Assembly (NCBI GenBank): GCA_031258755.1 | Contig: JAIRMK010000070.1 | Span: forward strand, 1-6,612 | DNA from: Prevotellaceae bacterium | GTDB lineage: Bacteria; Bacteroidota; Bacteroidia; Bacteroidales; UBA932 | Length of the DNA: 6,612 nucleotides | Reading direction: 5' to 3' | Part shown: in pieces, positions 5,523 through 6,612 of the stretch | How the letters are laid out: each line of letters begins with the position of its first letter | Numbering within the stretch: position 1 is the stretch's first letter | Program-made: the position numbers and the translations under genes | Notes under the pieces: generated by a model | Databases searched by the model: none | What the model was told of the DNA's origin: nothing | The model's input: the letters and a program-made list of their open reading frames with translations, nothing else

Positions 5523-5530
5523 TACTTTTG
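5523..5530 (+). promoter_or_regulatory. Bacteroides-type -7 box of the DUF362-ferredoxin gene
   Basis: TACTTTTG matches TAnnTTTG and lies 21 bp before the ATG at 5552, the same spacing as the oxidoreductase promoter. No TTG is found at the expected -33 position. It is back to back with the minus-strand promoter, with the two -7 boxes 31 bp apart. Confidence 0.5.
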
Positions 5531-5551
5531 ACTCCTCATTTATTTATCTGC

Positions 5552-6612
5552 ATGGCCTCAAAAGTTTATTTTACCGACTTACATACCACGCCGTCACTAA
5601 ATTTGTGCGGCAAGCTGGAACGCTTGGTACGCAAGGCCGGTGTCGAAAAATTAGACTGTAAAGATAAGTTTACGGCCATCAAAATTCATTTCGGCGAGCC
5701 GGGGAATATGGCTTACATCCGCCATAATTACGCCGCCTGTATGTCGAACTTGTTGCTGTCGTTGGGCGCCAAGGCGTTCCTTACCGATTCGGCTACGCTG
5801 TATTCGGGACGCCGGTCGAATGCGATTGACCACCTGCAAAGCGCGTGGGAGAACGGCTTCAACCCCATTACCGTGAAGGCGCCGGTGATTATTGCCGATG
5901 GGCTGAAAGGCACGTCGTACCGTGATTTGCCGGTGGTGGGCGGCACGTATTGCAAAACGGCGAAAATCGGCGCTGCGGTGGCCGACGCCGACGTGATTGT
6001 GTCGATGAGCCACTTCAAGGGGCATGAACAGGCGGGTTTCGGCGGTACACTGAAAAATATCGGCATGGGCGCGGCGAGCGTGGGTGGTAAATTAGACCTT
6101 CACTCGTCGTCGAAACCGCAGGTCAATGTTGACCATTGCACCGGTTGCCGCCAATGCACGAAAGACTGCAACTATGGCGCAATCACGCTGAACGACAAAC
6201 GCAAAGCCGTCATCAATTACGATAAATGTGTGGGTTGCGGGCAGTGTGTGGCGGTGTGCCGCTTCGACGCCGCACAACCGGTGTGGAATAATTCGTCGGA
6301 CATCATGAACAAAAAGATTGCGGAATATGTGCAGGCTATTTTGAACGGCAAGCCGCATTTTCACGTCAGTTTTATTATGGATGTGTCGCCTAATTGCGAT
6401 TGTTGGGGAAGCAATGATGTGCCGCTGGTGCCCAATATCGGCTTCGCCGCCTCGTTCGATCCGGTGGCGCTCGACAAGGCCTGTGTGGATCTTGTGCAGG
6501 CTGCGCCTGCCACGGTGGGCTCGGAAATTAACAAAGACGGCAAACGTTCGTTGGTAGGCGAAGATAAATTCCGCCACATGCACCCCAACACCGATTGGCG
6601 CGTGGGGCTGGA
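5552..6612 (+). CDS. DUF362 domain protein with two [4Fe-4S] ferredoxin motifs, C-terminus cut by window edge
   Basis: The frame is open for 353 codons from ATG at 5552 to the window edge. The start MASKVYFTDLHTT is the usual N-terminus of this family. Residues 1-180 are DUF362, with KIHFGEPGN near 44-52 and SMSHFKGHEQAGFGGTLKNIGMG at about 151-173, a conserved core. Two CxxCxxCxxxC motifs follow: Cys 196, 199, 202, 206 and Cys 226, 229, 232, 236, each fit to bind one [4Fe-4S] cluster as in bacterial ferredoxins. DUF362 resumes afterwards (MDVSPNCDCWGSNDVP, then GFAASFDPVALDKACVDL). There is no signal peptide, so it is cytoplasmic. It probably carries electrons or does redox chemistry, but the family's partner and reaction are not established. 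By usual family length only a few dozen residues are missing. It is GC-rich and divergent from all other genes in the window, with its own -7 box. Confidence 0.95.
   Translation, partial: MASKVYFTDLHTTPSLNLCGKLERLVRKAGVEKLDCKDKFTAIKIHFGEPGNMAYIRHNYAACMSNLLLSLGAKAFLTDSATLYSGRRSNAIDHLQSAWENGFNPITVKAPVIIADGLKGTSYRDLPVVGGTYCKTAKIGAAVADADVIVSMSHFKGHEQAGFGGTLKNIGMGAASVGGKLDLHSSSKPQVNVDHCTGCRQCTKDCNYGAITLNDKRKAVINYDKCVGCGQCVAVCRFDAAQPVWNNSSDIMNKKIAEYVQAILNGKPHFHVSFIMDVSPNCDCWGSNDVPLVPNIGFAASFDPVALDKACVDLVQAAPATVGSEINKDGKRSLVGEDKFRHMHPNTDWRVGL

Larger units (their letters stand above)
4910..5551. other. 642-bp region without an intact conventional gene
   Basis: From left to right this holds an AT-rich leader (4910-4972), a 21-bp tandem array (4973-5223), a split small minus-strand frame (5188-5421) with a G9 run, an AT-rich spacer with TTAACT-type motifs (about 5450-5478), and back-to-back promoter elements (5484-5530). 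The GC-rich array and the AT-rich flanks differ sharply. I see no tRNA, rRNA, transposase or integrase remnant here. Confidence 0.8.

Noticed and set aside
5651..6591. Minus-strand frames at the right end (5651-6025, 5728-6066, 6092-6583, 6361-6591)
   Set aside because: They are antisense to the DUF362 gene, whose two ferredoxin motifs fix the true frame.

Overview
The window looks like chromosomal DNA of a Bacteroidota bacterium, most likely Bacteroidales. Start codons lack Shine-Dalgarno sequences. Several genes are preceded by Bacteroides-type -7 boxes (TAnnTTTG). The gene content also fits: a tandem DUF1080 protein, a Tat-exported Gfo/Idh/MocA oxidoreductase, a small lipoprotein and a DUF362-ferredoxin protein. 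This assignment rests on gene content and promoter style, not on a marker gene.

Layout: everything up to about 5.2 kb is on the minus strand. At 1-2675 there is a two-gene operon, a Tat-exported Gfo/Idh/MocA oxidoreductase followed 20 bp later by a tandem-DUF1080 protein that runs off the left edge. Together they suggest export-side oxidation of a glycoside to a 3-keto form and its cleavage. At 2847-3583 there is an AT-rich two-gene cassette, a 60-residue basic protein overlapping by one base a TacT-like GNAT acetyltransferase, which reads as a type II toxin-antitoxin pair. Between the cassette and the next gene lie two rho-independent terminators. At 3824-4192 there is a small lipoprotein, and at 4235-4909 a conserved protein of unknown function with a C-terminal beta-rich (Fn3-like) region.

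The 642-bp stretch 4910-5551 has no intact conventional gene and is the most unusual part. It holds a 12-unit, 21-bp imperfect tandem array (4973-5223) whose units are themselves dyads. Beside it is a 78-codon minus-strand frame split by one TGA (5188-5421), a run of nine G, and a well-formed minus-strand promoter (5484-5514) that would transcribe the frame, the array and perhaps the gene at 4909. The array unit matches the last codons of the split frame, so the array may have grown from its 3' end. At the right edge, divergently oriented, a DUF362 protein with two [4Fe-4S] motifs begins at 5552 and runs out of the window.

The best candidate for something undescribed is the array together with the split small frame and the linked unknown gene. 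The GNAT pair with an unrecognised antitoxin comes second.
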